Source: Phormidesmis priestleyi Ana (GTDB lineage Bacteria > Cyanobacteriota > Cyanobacteriia > Phormidesmidales > Phormidesmidaceae). Taken from it: a stretch of DNA of 41,232 bases. The position numbers and the translations under genes were made by a program. Shown one piece after another: positions 6,524 through 15,656 of the stretch. The notes beneath the pieces are model-generated. The model was not told the origin of the DNA and did not search any database. It saw nothing but the letters and a program-made list of their open reading frames with translations. The stretch's first letter is position 1. Every line of letters begins with the position of its first letter. The stretch spans positions 31,364 through 72,595 of the forward strand of contig LJZR01000029.1 of NCBI GenBank assembly GCA_001314865.1. The letters run 5' to 3'.

Positions 6524-7912
6524 CTAATCCCCACAAACCCCCTCAATCACCGCCAAATACGCCTTCGCAACAATCTCCGGTGTAAAATTCGCCACCAAAT
6601 ACGCTCGCCCTGCCTGTCCCATGCGCTCAGCCTTTGCCCCATCCTGCATCAGCCCGCGAATAAACTCCGCCAACCCATGGGCCTCCCCATTTTCAAACGC
6701 CGCCCCACAGTTCGCCGCGCTCAGCAGCGCTCCCAAATACGACCCCGCTGGGCAAATCGCCCCAATCGGCCTGCCCGTCGCCATCGCCGGATACAGCTTA
6801 CTCGGCGCGACTAAGCTCTCCATCCCCGCCGCCACACTCACCACCGATACATCCCCCGCCGTCAGCGAATAGGGCAGCACCCCCTTTTCCTGATACGGCA
6901 AAAACCGAAAATTCTCCAGCCCTCTGGCCTCTACCGCCTCGGCCAACGCCGTTCGCTTCGCCCCCCCGCCAATACATACAAACAGCGCTGGCTCATCTTT
7001 TAGCAGCGTCGCCGTCTCCAGCAGCGTATCAATATCATGGCAGCGGCCCATATTGCCCGAATACAGCACCACAAACCGATCCGTTAGCCCATGCGCTTGG
7101 GCAAACCAATTCTCTTCCTTCGCAATCGGCACAATCTTCTCATCGTCCGACCAGCTATGAATCACCGAAATTTTATCCGCCACCGCCGGACATTGCTCGG
7201 CAATCCGCGCCTTCATCGAATCACTCAGCACAATAATCCCCGCCGCCCGTTGCCACACCCGCCGATTGAGCCACCGCCAGGCCCTCGCCACCGGATGGTT
7301 TTGCTTCACCACATTTAGCTCTACCGCAATATCCGGATACAGGTCATACAGCAAACACACATACCGGCTGCCAAACAAAACATTGGCCAGGTAGCCCACC
7401 ACCGGCAAAAAAGGCGGCGCAGTCGTCACCAGTAGCGCATCGTACTGGCGCGATCGCCGCATCAAATGCGACAGCGATCGCACCGCAAACACCAGCCCAT
7501 TAATCGCCTTACCCCGAATCCGACCCGCAAACAGCTGACTCATGCGCGATCGCTTCACCCACACCCGCCCCGTTTCTTCCACCATGGGCGCGTCATCCTT
7601 TACAAACGCATATCCCGGCTGCCCGGTAAACACTCTCACATCCATGCCCTGTTTACCCAGCTGCGTCGTTAGCTCCTCTATCAGCTGCCCCGTCGCAGCA
7701 AAATCGGGCGGAAAAAACTGCGTCATCACCATCAGCTGCAAAGCTGTTTTTGTGTGATTTGTCTGATTTGTATGATTTGTCTGATTTGTCTGGTTTGTCT
7801 GGTTTGTATGATTTGTCTGAGTCATTTTCCGTCCCGCATCAGCCGCATCAGCCCCCCCAGCGCTCGCTACCCGCCCATCACTCTCTCTTGCCAATGGTTG
7901 ATTGAACACCAT
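6524..7912 (-). CDS. Glycosyltransferase family 4, WcaI-like
   Basis: Predicted to add a sugar to a lipid-linked polysaccharide intermediate at the inner face of the cytoplasmic membrane. Seen: a GT-B fold pattern with N-terminal QFFPPDFAATGQLIEELT, then a hydrophobic hairpin near RYVCLLYDLYPDIAVEL, the C-terminal domain opening VVLYSGNMGRCHDIDTLLE and the nucleotide-sugar region with ATGRPIGAICPAGSYLG. At about 462 residues it is longer than usual because roughly 70 residues precede the core. These include a Gln/Thr/Asn-His run (NQTNQTNQT, NHTNQTNHTK) coded by 9-bp tandem repeats (about 7752-7826). Start is either the first ATG (7912, 2 bp after the upstream stop, suggesting coupling) or the ATG opening MTQTNHT. 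The stop lies in a heptanucleotide-like repeat. It forms an operon with the transferase at 7915-9132. Confidence 0.9.
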   Translation of the reverse strand: MVFNQPLARESDGRVASAGGADAADAGRKMTQTNHTNQTNQTNQTNHTNQTNHTKTALQLMVMTQFFPPDFAATGQLIEELTTQLGKQGMDVRVFTGQPGYAFVKDDAPMVEETGRVWVKRSRMSQLFAGRIRGKAINGLVFAVRSLSHLMRRSRQYDALLVTTAPPFLPVVGYLANVLFGSRYVCLLYDLYPDIAVELNVVKQNHPVARAWRWLNRRVWQRAAGIIVLSDSMKARIAEQCPAVADKISVIHSWSDDEKIVPIAKEENWFAQAHGLTDRFVVLYSGNMGRCHDIDTLLETATLLKDEPALFVCIGGGAKRTALAEAVEARGLENFRFLPYQEKGVLPYSLTAGDVSVVSVAAGMESLVAPSKLYPAMATGRPIGAICPAGSYLGALLSAANCGAAFENGEAHGLAEFIRGLMQDGAKAERMGQAGRAYLVANFTPEIVAKAYLAVIEGVCGD

Positions 7913-7914
7913 GT

Positions 7915-9132
7915 CTATTTCCCTGCTACCGCATTTAATGTTTTGGATAACGTTTTAGATAACGCTTCGGACTGCTCCGACCTATCGCCCGTCTCTGCCT
8001 GCATCGGCCATCGCCACCCGCCCATCGCCATTCCCAACCCCACTGCACCACCCATCGCGCCACTCACCGCGCCCACCATCCATAGCCACGGCCCAGCCAC
8101 CTGCATCATCGCTAGCGAGCCACTGCCTGCGATCGCTGCCAAGCCATACACCACCCACACCGCCCTCCGATGCGACAACCCCAATCGCAACAAACGATGA
8201 TGCAAATGCCGATTATCCGCTTCAAAAGGAGAACTTCCCTGAAACAACCGAGCTAAAATAACCCAACACATATCGCCCAAGGGCACCGCCAAAACAGTCA
8301 GCGGCAGCAGGCCCGCCCAAGCATATTCAGGCAGCGACGCTAAGGATTGCGATTCAACAATACACAAACTCGCCAGCACAAATCCCACAAAATAAGATCC
8401 GCCGTCACCCATAAAAATGCTGGCAGGATGTGAGTTATGATACAGAAAACCCAACAAGCTTCCTAACAACGCCGCCGCCACCAGGGCCAGCATCGGCTGC
8501 ATCGTCACCATCGCCACCACCATCACCGCGCCCGTGGCAATCCCAGCAACGCCCGCCGCCAAGCCATCTAATCCATCCATCCAGTTAATCGCATTCACCA
8601 CACCGGCCAACCACAACACGGTTACAGGCAGGCTCAGCCAAGCCAAATCAACCGGCGACAAACCCGGCAATGCCAAAGTTTCTACGCGGATGCCCAATAA
8701 CCATACCCCCGCCGAGACGGCACACTGCATGCCCAGCCGCTTCACCGCCGACAAATTCAACAAATCATCCGTGAGCCCAATCAAGAAAAAGCCGCTACCG
8801 CCCAGCAGCATCACCCCGCTAGCATCATGCATCGCCACCTTGGCTAAAGCCTGAAATCCGCCAGCTTTTAGCCCCAGCGATTCTAACCCCAGCGATTCAA
8901 CCCCAACGGCCTCAGAAAAAACAATCGCAATAAAAACAATCGCAATCAAAATCGTTGCCATAAAAATAGCCACGCCACCCAACCGCACCACCGGCTCGCG
9001 GTGAACCTTACGGCTACAAGGCACATCTAACCACTCATACTTAACGGCAATAGATTTAATCACAGGCGTCGCTGCGATCGCGATTACCACCGACAACAAC
9101 CCCGCTGCCAAACACATCCAATAAAGAAGCAT
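7915..9132 (-). CDS. WecA/MraY-family undecaprenyl-phosphate sugar-1-phosphate transferase
   Basis: Integral membrane enzyme that moves a HexNAc-1-phosphate from a UDP-sugar to undecaprenyl phosphate, the first step of lipid-linked glycan synthesis. Seen: 405 residues with about ten hydrophobic helices. Motifs are DVPCSRKVHREPVVRLGGVA, GLTDDLLNLS (the DD magnesium site), NAINWMDGLDGLAAG, FMGDGGSYFVGF and the HLHHRLLRLGLSHR loop of the WecA/TagO branch rather than MraY. A 15-bp in-frame repeat gives ESLGLESLGL in a periplasmic/loop region. The downstream glycosyltransferase starts 2 bp after this stop. UppP at 33299-34276 would regenerate the carrier. Exact sugar cannot be told. Confidence 0.93.
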   Translation of the reverse strand: MLLYWMCLAAGLLSVVIAIAATPVIKSIAVKYEWLDVPCSRKVHREPVVRLGGVAIFMATILIAIVFIAIVFSEAVGVESLGLESLGLKAGGFQALAKVAMHDASGVMLLGGSGFFLIGLTDDLLNLSAVKRLGMQCAVSAGVWLLGIRVETLALPGLSPVDLAWLSLPVTVLWLAGVVNAINWMDGLDGLAAGVAGIATGAVMVVAMVTMQPMLALVAAALLGSLLGFLYHNSHPASIFMGDGGSYFVGFVLASLCIVESQSLASLPEYAWAGLLPLTVLAVPLGDMCWVILARLFQGSSPFEADNRHLHHRLLRLGLSHRRAVWVVYGLAAIAGSGSLAMMQVAGPWLWMVGAVSGAMGGAVGLGMAMGGWRWPMQAETGDRSEQSEALSKTLSKTLNAVAGK

Positions 9133-9741
9133 ATCCTTCTCTGTTTACTACATTCATGCGAAATTAAACAGACAGCACCGGAAAAATCCTTTTAACCCAA
9201 AACAAATAAAAACAAATAAAAGATAAATAGAGACAAATAAAGACAAATAGAAGAAAATAAATGTAGATCCAAGATAAAAAGATCTAACTTAGCTTGCGTT
9301 CTAAGCTTGCGTTCTAAACTTGCTTCTAAACTTGCGAAAAAACATATTAAAGAAATAAAAGAGGTGCGCCTTAAACCACCTCATTCAAAGCCTCTCTCCT
9401 CAGAGACAAGGATTTAGGGCGAGGGGGAAGCGATACTTTATTTATTGGCCTATTCCTTAACCCTTTTTGAATGAAAATGTGGCGGCCCTAAGCTGTCGTC
9501 ATCATTAGCCTAAATTAGCCTAACCCATTCTAAAGGCTAATAATCGCTCCAAAGGCTAATAATCGCCCAAACGGCAAATAATACGCTCAAACGGCAAATA
9601 ATACGCTCAAACGGCAAATAATACGCTACAGATGCACCTATGTTGAATATGACATACACACAGAAAATTTGTTATGAAATCTCTGTGAAATCGCTTAAGA
9701 GTAATATATTTTTAAACACACTACACACTTTAATGAGGCAA
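9133..9741. other. Intergenic region with several short tandem repeats
   Basis: No gene is supported. Contents: A-rich decamer-like repeats of ACAAATAAAA/ACAAATAGA type (about 9199-9262). Repeats of CTTGCGTTCTAA follow (about 9289-9340). A hairpin GAGGTG/CACCTC lies at 9361-9382. Paired ATTAGCC (9504-9510, 9514-9520) and GGCTAAT (9535-9541, 9554-9560) could form alternative hairpins. A 20-bp unit, AAACGGCAAATAATACGCTC, is repeated three times at about 9579-9628. It separates the metallophosphoesterase (upstream on the minus strand) from the WecA-type gene, so the latter's promoter may be here. Confidence 0.7.
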
Positions 9742-11160
9742 TCAGGGAACAACTTCCCTTATTTTTTTGATGCCTTGGTCAGCGCCAACATTGAGTGCAT
9801 TTAGCATTCGCGTTGCCCACTGCCCATTCTGCCTTTCAACCATAAAAGGAACAACGCTAATCATATTCGTCCTGTCAGGACAAATATTGATTTTTAAAAA
9901 ACTATATTGGTTCTGTTTTTTGCTTCCTTTGCCATGCCGACCTGCAAAAAAACAAGACGCCGCCACCTTCTCTGTGAATATACGCTGCCCATAGGTAATA
10001 TTTTCTAAAATTTCAACATCCGCATCTCTCCGCTGAGGCCGCAGGCTTGCACCGCTTCCCCCACACACCACCCAGTCCATTTGGGCATCGCCTTGCCCCG
10101 TCTCTAGCGTCTTTAAATGCTCCAAGCAATGCGCATGACCGCTAATCACCAAATCAACAATAGGCTGCTGGGGCGATCGCCCAACCCTAGCGCCCGTCTT
10201 TGCCCCCACAGCGGCCAACACCCCTCGCAAATGCCGACGCACCCACAGTGTTTCTGGCTCCTGCCACCGGCTCGTCTCAGTCGTATAGGGAGAGTGATGC
10301 AAATACACAATTCTGCCGCCCACGCTCGAATCTTGGACAGACTCAACCAGGCCCTGTTCGAGCCAAGCAAGCTGCGCATGGTCAAATCCCTCTACATCCG
10401 GCGCGGTTTTCCAAGTATTAGAATCCAGCGCAAAAAAGTCGATGCCACCATAGCGAAAACGATAGTAACGATTCGGTAGCCGTGTAAACTGACCGGGCTG
10501 GTAGTTCAGGCAATAGGCCAACGCCGCTGCTGGCCCCACCCGCGCTGTACCGGCAGCAGCGCTGTAGTGCCGCTTTAAATGCTGCGAAAGTTGCTCAGGC
10601 GTGAGCCCCGCCAAATCATCCAAAAAGGTTTGGCCATAGGCTTCACCCCCCGGCCCGCCATAATGGCCCCAGTCTATATTAAAAGACTCTCTGAGGCGAT
10701 CGCACAGCTGCTGCAACAGTCGCTGCCACAGCCCAAACCCAACACTCGCATAGTCATGATTACCTGGCACCGGCAGCACCGGTCGCTCAAACACCACCGA
10801 TGTGGCCCGGTAAGCCGCGCTACTCGGCAACTGCTTTAATAAACGCCGATAGGGAGACAAAAATCCGTTTAAATAATTTTCATAAGACCCCATCGGATAG
10901 GTCACATCGCCCGTATGCAACACAAACCGACTCTCACCCAGCTGCCTCAGCAGCTGATTGGCAAACCCTTCAGCAAAAGCAGACCCCTTCTCTTCTATCC
11001 CGGCTTCTATCCCGGCATCCGTATCACCCATCACCAAAAAAGAAAACGACTCTGATGCTGTGGGCGCATCCGCAATCACCAGTCGGCTTTGATCAACCCC
11101 GGCGCTTAACATTTCAGGCTGCCGCCACCGAACTTGTTGAGACAGTACAGAAAAAGTCAT
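9742..11160 (-). CDS. Calcineurin-like metallophosphoesterase, coupled to wzc
   Basis: Predicted dinuclear-metal phosphoesterase. Seen: motif I variant FLVMGDTDAG, motif II LHTGDVTYP, motif III PVPGNHDYA, motif IV YLHHSPY and motif V SGHAHCLEH, in family order and resembling the purple-acid-phosphatase side of the superfamily. 472 residues with no signal peptide or membrane segment, so probably cytoplasmic. A four-residue in-frame duplication (GIEAGIE) follows motif I. Its ATG lies 3 bp after the wzc stop codon, so it is almost certainly co-translated with the tyrosine autokinase. The usual low-molecular-weight Wzb phosphatase is not seen in the window. A role in dephosphorylating Wzc or a polysaccharide intermediate is inference; the substrate is not shown by sequence. 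Confidence 0.9.
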   Translation of the reverse strand: MTFSVLSQQVRWRQPEMLSAGVDQSRLVIADAPTASESFSFLVMGDTDAGIEAGIEEKGSAFAEGFANQLLRQLGESRFVLHTGDVTYPMGSYENYLNGFLSPYRRLLKQLPSSAAYRATSVVFERPVLPVPGNHDYASVGFGLWQRLLQQLCDRLRESFNIDWGHYGGPGGEAYGQTFLDDLAGLTPEQLSQHLKRHYSAAAGTARVGPAAALAYCLNYQPGQFTRLPNRYYRFRYGGIDFFALDSNTWKTAPDVEGFDHAQLAWLEQGLVESVQDSSVGGRIVYLHHSPYTTETSRWQEPETLWVRRHLRGVLAAVGAKTGARVGRSPQQPIVDLVISGHAHCLEHLKTLETGQGDAQMDWVVCGGSGASLRPQRRDADVEILENITYGQRIFTEKVAASCFFAGRHGKGSKKQNQYSFLKINICPDRTNMISVVPFMVERQNGQWATRMLNALNVGADQGIKKIREVVP

Positions 11161-11163
11161 GGC

Positions 11164-13500
11164 TTAAAACAAAAAATCATTTCCGTTTCGCCCATTTCCA
11201 TTTTGCTCATTTCCATCGCGACCATTCCCATTTCGCCCATTTCCAGGAGCGATACCCACTTCAGTTATCTCTTCCTCATCCCTTTCCGCATATCCATAGG
11301 CATAATACCGATAGCCGCCAATCCCGGTCGAACTCACCCCATTGGCCACAATCCCCAATACCGGAATCTGCGCTAGCTTCAAGGTCTCAATCGTCTGCTT
11401 CAAAACCATTCTATCTGTCTTACCCATGCGGCTAATCAGCACCAGCCCATCGGTATACTGACCCAACAAACTCACATCTGCCAGTCCTGTCGTCGGCGGC
11501 GCATCATAAATCACCAAATCAAAGCTGGCCGCAAATGTCGCCATCAGCTGCTTCATCCGCTGAGAAGACAGCAGCTTGGTCGGATCGGGCGGGACTTTAC
11601 CCGAAGTGAGGGCAAAGAGCTGACCATCCGGCCTAACCTGCTTAAGCACAGATTTCAGCGGCAGGTTATCGGCAATTAGGTTAGAAAGCCCCATCTTGTT
11701 AGGCAAATCCAAGCGGTCATGCACCTGGGGTTTGCGCAAATCCACATCGACCACCAGCACCCGCTGCCCCATGGCCGTCGCCACCTGCGCCAAGTTAGCC
11801 GCCACGGTAGATTTTCCCTCTCCCGGCTGCGCCGAGCTAATCAAAATAGATCGAATCGGTTTATCTGAACTCAGCATTCGAATATTCGTATGCAGCACCC
11901 GCAGCGCTTCTAAAAAGCTAGACTCGCTGTTGCCGCCATAGCCGTAGTAAGCCGAACGCGATCTTTTGTTTAGTTTTAGGTTAGCAAGATTGTTCGAAAT
12001 CTCAGAAAATAGGCCTTTTCTTTTGGCTTGGTTATCTCTGAGTATTGCATTCATCGGTAAGGTGCCGAGCAGCGGCAGTTTTGTGCCCGCTTTTAGCTCA
12101 TCTACAGAGTGGTATACATTGTCTAACTTTTCGAGCAAAAGGGCTGCGCCTAGCCCTAACAGTAGGCTGGCGACAAAGCCTAACAGCAGGCTCCGCTGCA
12201 AGTTGGGTGAAATGGGGGCCGTGGGCAGGGTCGGCACTTCAATCAACTGCCAGGGAATCTCCGTTTGGGCCGCCTCAATTTCTAACGTTTCGCGGGTTAA
12301 GCGAAAGCGGCTCAAGGTTTGTACGGCTTCTTCTAGCTCACGCTGCAAATCGGTGTAGCGACGAATCAGCGACGGTAACTCGCCCCCTAGCTGCGCCGCT
12401 GTTTGCTCCTCCTGCGCCAGCGCATTGCTTTGAACAGACAACACCTGTAGGTTGTTCGCGGCGATCGCCTGCTTGGTGCCCACCACTCGCTGGGCTTCCT
12501 GCTGTAGCAGCGGTAACAAATTCTCTCGCTGTTCCTCTAATACCGTAATGGCCAAACTATCCGGCTCAAACCGGGTGAGCTCTTTGGCAATGTCTGTTTC
12601 TACCGAACGCAGCTCACCCAGCAACTGTTGGTAAATAGGCGCACCATCAAGCGCGGCGAGCACCCCATTTTCTCCCTGCAGCGTATTAAAAAACTGCTGC
12701 GCCTCAGCCAACTGTCGTTGTAGCTCAGCCCGCTGTTCAGAAAGTTGGCTAATTTTTCCAGACACCAGTCCAGACTGTGCTTCTGGCGTAATAAAGTTGT
12801 TTCCTCGCCGGAAGCTCTCTAGCTCTCCTTGCAGCGCATCTACCTGAGTTTGCAGTTCTGGCAGCTGCTTTTCAACAAAGTTAATGCCCTGCCGTAGGTT
12901 GGTTTGTCGCTCAGCCAGTGAATATTCCAAATAGGCTTCAGCGAGCTGATCGAGCACAAATTGAATCTGCACCGGATCAGGCCCGGTATAGCTCACCTGA
13001 ATAATTTTAGTTTCCCCCACTCGGGTAATACTCAAGTCTCGCAGCAGGCTAAAGTAAGTTAAGTCCGGATACTTTTGTTGAATTTCTTGAGCCACTGGCT
13101 CAGCCAACTCAGGGCTGCGCAATACTTGAATCTGCGTTTCATAGTCTAGCCCCGATCTACCGACCTGTCGTTCAGATAAAGACGCGGTCAACTCCGAGAG
13201 ATCGCCCTCTGCATTGACAGGTTCTACCAGCATCCGAAAAGAACCCTGATAGACTTTCACTTCTTGGAGCGATCGCACCGTCACAAAAGACATCACCGCC
13301 ACGGCCACCCCTGCAATCACCCAAGCCCGGCGCCGAGCAACCAACAGCAAGTTTCTCAGATCACCCTCTTCCTCTTGCTGAGCATGCTGCTGCCAAGCCG
13401 CGAGTACAGAAGACTGCTCTGGCGCAAAAACAGCCGGGATAGGCCGCACATTATTGGTGGTAAAATCAGCGGGAAAAGAGGGCGTCTGAGAAGGTTCCAT
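11164..13500 (-). CDS. wzc: Polysaccharide co-polymerase / tyrosine autokinase, Wzc-like
   Basis: Inner-membrane regulator of polymer length and export, autophosphorylated on a C-terminal tyrosine cluster. Seen: N-terminal transmembrane helix RRAWVIAGVAVAVMSFVTV, a Wzz domain, long periplasmic coiled coils (about 190-400), a second helix LLLGFVASLLLGLGAALLL preceded by the proline-rich ALPxxPISP-type segment (PTLPTAPISPN), and then the BY-kinase domain. The kinase has Walker A SAQPGEGKSTVAANLA (around residue 560), Walker A' VLVVDVDLRKPQVH, Walker B FDLVIYDAPPTTGLADV and tyrosines in GGYRYYAYGYAERDEEE. The tail is an Asn/Gly/Arg in-frame repeat (GNGRNGNGRDGNEQNGNG). The longest frame starts at TTG 13512; ATG at 13500 is preferred. 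The metallophosphoesterase follows after 3 bp. Confidence 0.95.
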   Translation of the reverse strand: MEPSQTPSFPADFTTNNVRPIPAVFAPEQSSVLAAWQQHAQQEEEGDLRNLLLVARRRAWVIAGVAVAVMSFVTVRSLQEVKVYQGSFRMLVEPVNAEGDLSELTASLSERQVGRSGLDYETQIQVLRSPELAEPVAQEIQQKYPDLTYFSLLRDLSITRVGETKIIQVSYTGPDPVQIQFVLDQLAEAYLEYSLAERQTNLRQGINFVEKQLPELQTQVDALQGELESFRRGNNFITPEAQSGLVSGKISQLSEQRAELQRQLAEAQQFFNTLQGENGVLAALDGAPIYQQLLGELRSVETDIAKELTRFEPDSLAITVLEEQRENLLPLLQQEAQRVVGTKQAIAANNLQVLSVQSNALAQEEQTAAQLGGELPSLIRRYTDLQRELEEAVQTLSRFRLTRETLEIEAAQTEIPWQLIEVPTLPTAPISPNLQRSLLLGFVASLLLGLGAALLLEKLDNVYHSVDELKAGTKLPLLGTLPMNAILRDNQAKRKGLFSEISNNLANLKLNKRSRSAYYGYGGNSESSFLEALRVLHTNIRMLSSDKPIRSILISSAQPGEGKSTVAANLAQVATAMGQRVLVVDVDLRKPQVHDRLDLPNKMGLSNLIADNLPLKSVLKQVRPDGQLFALTSGKVPPDPTKLLSSQRMKQLMATFAASFDLVIYDAPPTTGLADVSLLGQYTDGLVLISRMGKTDRMVLKQTIETLKLAQIPVLGIVANGVSSTGIGGYRYYAYGYAERDEEEITEVGIAPGNGRNGNGRDGNEQNGNGRNGNDFLF

Positions 13501-13547
13501 GAGAATGTACAACCAAGTACTGGATAATTAATAATGGTAGATAGTGG

Positions 13548-13740
13548 CCAAGCAAAATAAATGACAAAACACTAACAGACGGTTTAACTCACTCGTAATG
13601 CCCCTTAAAAATATAAGATTTATCCCTTGAGCCAATAATGGGTTTCCCCAACCTTGGGGGCTCTGAGTCCGGTTCCCCCCAAATTTGGGGGGTTAGGGGG
13701 GCATCGGGATTGAAGTAATTAATTATGCACATCTACTTAT
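13548..13740. repeat. Interspersed repeat family, copy 3 (with internal insertion)
   Basis: Matches copies 1 and 2: CCAAGCAAAATAAATGACAA, CACTAACAGACGGTTTAAC, CTCTGAGTCCGGTTCCCCCC, AAATTTGGGGGGTTAGGGGGG and the extension AATTAATTATGCACATCTAC. About 45 bp of unrelated sequence replaces the first C-block after CTCGTAATGCCCC. It occupies the wza-wzc spacer. Same orientation as copies 1 and 2, so the family brackets the segment from the glycosyltransferase to wzc. Confidence 0.88.
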
Positions 13741-13791
13741 CTGTATTAAACGTACAATTAAACGCATATCCCTAACTCAATCAAAACTCAA

Positions 13792-15273
13792 TCAAAACAA
13801 CAGCTGAAACGGTGCCAAAAGCCTGAAAAAAGGCCCCAGCACATCTTCTAAAGAATCACTAAAGCGCGCCCGACCATTGCGCCCAACCGTAATCACATCA
13901 TTGTTCAAAATCAGCGGATTACTCACCTCGTCTATCCCCTCATTCAAGCTCACTTCAATGCTCCGCTGAGTCACCGTCCCATTGGGATTCAGTCTAATCA
14001 GCTCCACGGTTTCTCGGCCCCGACGAGTGAACCCACCCGCCGCTAGCACTGCCTGCGCCAAAGTGGTATTCGGTGGCACCTGTAGTCGGCCTGGGCTCTC
14101 AACTTCGCCCACCACATTCACATTCACCTCATCCGGAGAAAAGTTCGCCGCTGTAATTTGAGCGATTTCATTGGGTGTGGGGTTACTGGCCACCGGAATA
14201 ATCACCGTATCGCCCTGCTGCAAAACCAAGTCCTGATTAAAACTGCCCGATTGCAACAGCTCCCAAAAATTCAGATCAATAATCTGTTCACGACCGCTAC
14301 GGGTCAGCCGCCGCACCTGAATGCGCCGAATATCAGCCGAAGGTTTAATTCCTCCAGCGCTCTGCACCACCTGAGTGACCGTTGTTCGGCTTTTGTTAGA
14401 TCCCCCTTCAAACTTGTAGGCCCCAGGGCGAAAAACCTCACCCACCACCGCGACCAATATTTCTTCTTCCGCACTAGCCGCGAGGTTAGAGGCTGAAAGT
14501 TGGTTGCTTTCGGTCACATTCACCGTGTTGGTTTCACCAATCACAATGGCATCACCGTCTCGCAGCGCCAAATCCTGCTGCACATCTCCATTGTTCAGTA
14601 GCGCCCACAAATCCAACGAAATAATCTGAGAAGTACGACGACCGTTCGCGCGACGGACCTCTACTTGATACAAATCAGCGGCCTGAGTGACGCCACCTGC
14701 GGCTTGCAGCGCTTGTGAGACGGTTGGAAACTGAGCATTATTAGATGAAAGCGTATACACGCCCGGACTGCTCACTTCTCCAGAGACCGCAATGCGCAAA
14801 GGTCTGGGTTCTTGAAGAACAACGGTAATTTGGGGATAGCGCAGTTCACGCTGATAGGCGATCGCAATCGTACTGCCCGCCTGCTCAGGCGTTAGCCCAT
14901 TCACATTCACAAGCCCAATGGCAGGCAAGTTAATAGACCCATCTGCCGACACTCGCTGAGGGCCACTGTACTCGGGCACGTTAAAGACGCTAATATTAAT
15001 CGTATCTCCAGGCCCTAGCGTATAGGCATCATCCAGCTGCGCTAGCATCACAGTCTCTCTGGTCGTTACCGCTCTGGCCGTTACCTCTTTAGCTACTCCA
15101 GAATTTTCTGATATTTTTGATATATGGTGAGTGCCTGCATTCAAGCCCAAGGCTGTTTCTGGGGCGAATTCTTGGGAGAGTGCTCTTTCAACAAATATTG
15201 CTTCAACAAATATTGCTGAAAAGATCGTTGAAAAAACAACACTTAGTTTTAAAAAAAATACTTTTTGCGTCAT
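13792..15273 (-). CDS. wza: Outer-membrane polysaccharide export protein, Wza-like
   Basis: Forms the outer-membrane/periplasmic channel for exopolysaccharide. Seen: N-terminal signal peptide (KVFFLKLSVVFSTIFSAIF), then DAYTLGPGDTINISVFNVPE, the polysaccharide-export domain, and three or more SLBB segments (VAVSGEV-like: RIAVSGEVSSPGVY, LVAVVGEVFRPGAYK, NVNVVGEVESPGRL). The C-terminal end is amphipathic. About 494 residues, longer than E. coli Wza but usual for cyanobacteria. The frame could start at GTG 15294, but ATG 15273 has GAGG just upstream and begins the signal peptide. No lipobox cysteine was obvious. wzc follows on the same strand after a spacer filled by repeat copy 3. Confidence 0.94.
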   Translation of the reverse strand: MTQKVFFLKLSVVFSTIFSAIFVEAIFVERALSQEFAPETALGLNAGTHHISKISENSGVAKEVTARAVTTRETVMLAQLDDAYTLGPGDTINISVFNVPEYSGPQRVSADGSINLPAIGLVNVNGLTPEQAGSTIAIAYQRELRYPQITVVLQEPRPLRIAVSGEVSSPGVYTLSSNNAQFPTVSQALQAAGGVTQAADLYQVEVRRANGRRTSQIISLDLWALLNNGDVQQDLALRDGDAIVIGETNTVNVTESNQLSASNLAASAEEEILVAVVGEVFRPGAYKFEGGSNKSRTTVTQVVQSAGGIKPSADIRRIQVRRLTRSGREQIIDLNFWELLQSGSFNQDLVLQQGDTVIIPVASNPTPNEIAQITAANFSPDEVNVNVVGEVESPGRLQVPPNTTLAQAVLAAGGFTRRGRETVELIRLNPNGTVTQRSIEVSLNEGIDEVSNPLILNNDVITVGRNGRARFSDSLEDVLGPFFRLLAPFQLLF

Positions 15274-15295
15274 CTGCCTCAATTTAGCCCCCACT

Positions 15296-15333
15296 TATTT
15301 CTAGAAACGTTTGTTTCCATCAGTATTTCTAGA
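15296..15333. promoter_or_regulatory. Possible operator: direct repeat TATTTCTAGA upstream of wza
   Basis: TATTTCTAGA occurs at 15296-15305 and 15324-15333, 28 bp apart, immediately upstream of the wza start. The first site is centred on the palindrome TTTCTAGAAA. This is a candidate regulator site for the export operon. The remaining spacer to gltX (15334-15656) has no convincing gene; a short open frame on the minus strand there looks non-coding. Confidence 0.35.
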
Positions 15334-15656
15334 TTCAGTAATTTATTTAAGATCCCGTACCACTAACTAGTACATTGCAGCTTTTTAGCATCCGGCAGAA
15401 ACTTGAGGCGTCGAACCTACCTTCTAAACTTAAGATGCTGGGCTGAAAATATTCCCCCACTTTTGTGAAGTTTACGAGTATATCTGCTGATCTATAGCTC
15501 ATTAGGTTTATATACTGACGCGGTGGATGTGATTTTAGTTGCGATCGCCACCTAAAGGCCACCTAAAGGCCAAACCAAACGCCAACCAAAGGTAGTCGCC
15601 CGCGCTCATAGCCTTGTAGTACGCTGATAGACTGCAATCTCTATTTAGCTACTCCT

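Noticed and set aside
15347-15562. 71-residue minus-strand open frame upstream of wza
   Set aside because: No family features, no ribosome binding site and odd composition; it lies in the divergent promoter region.
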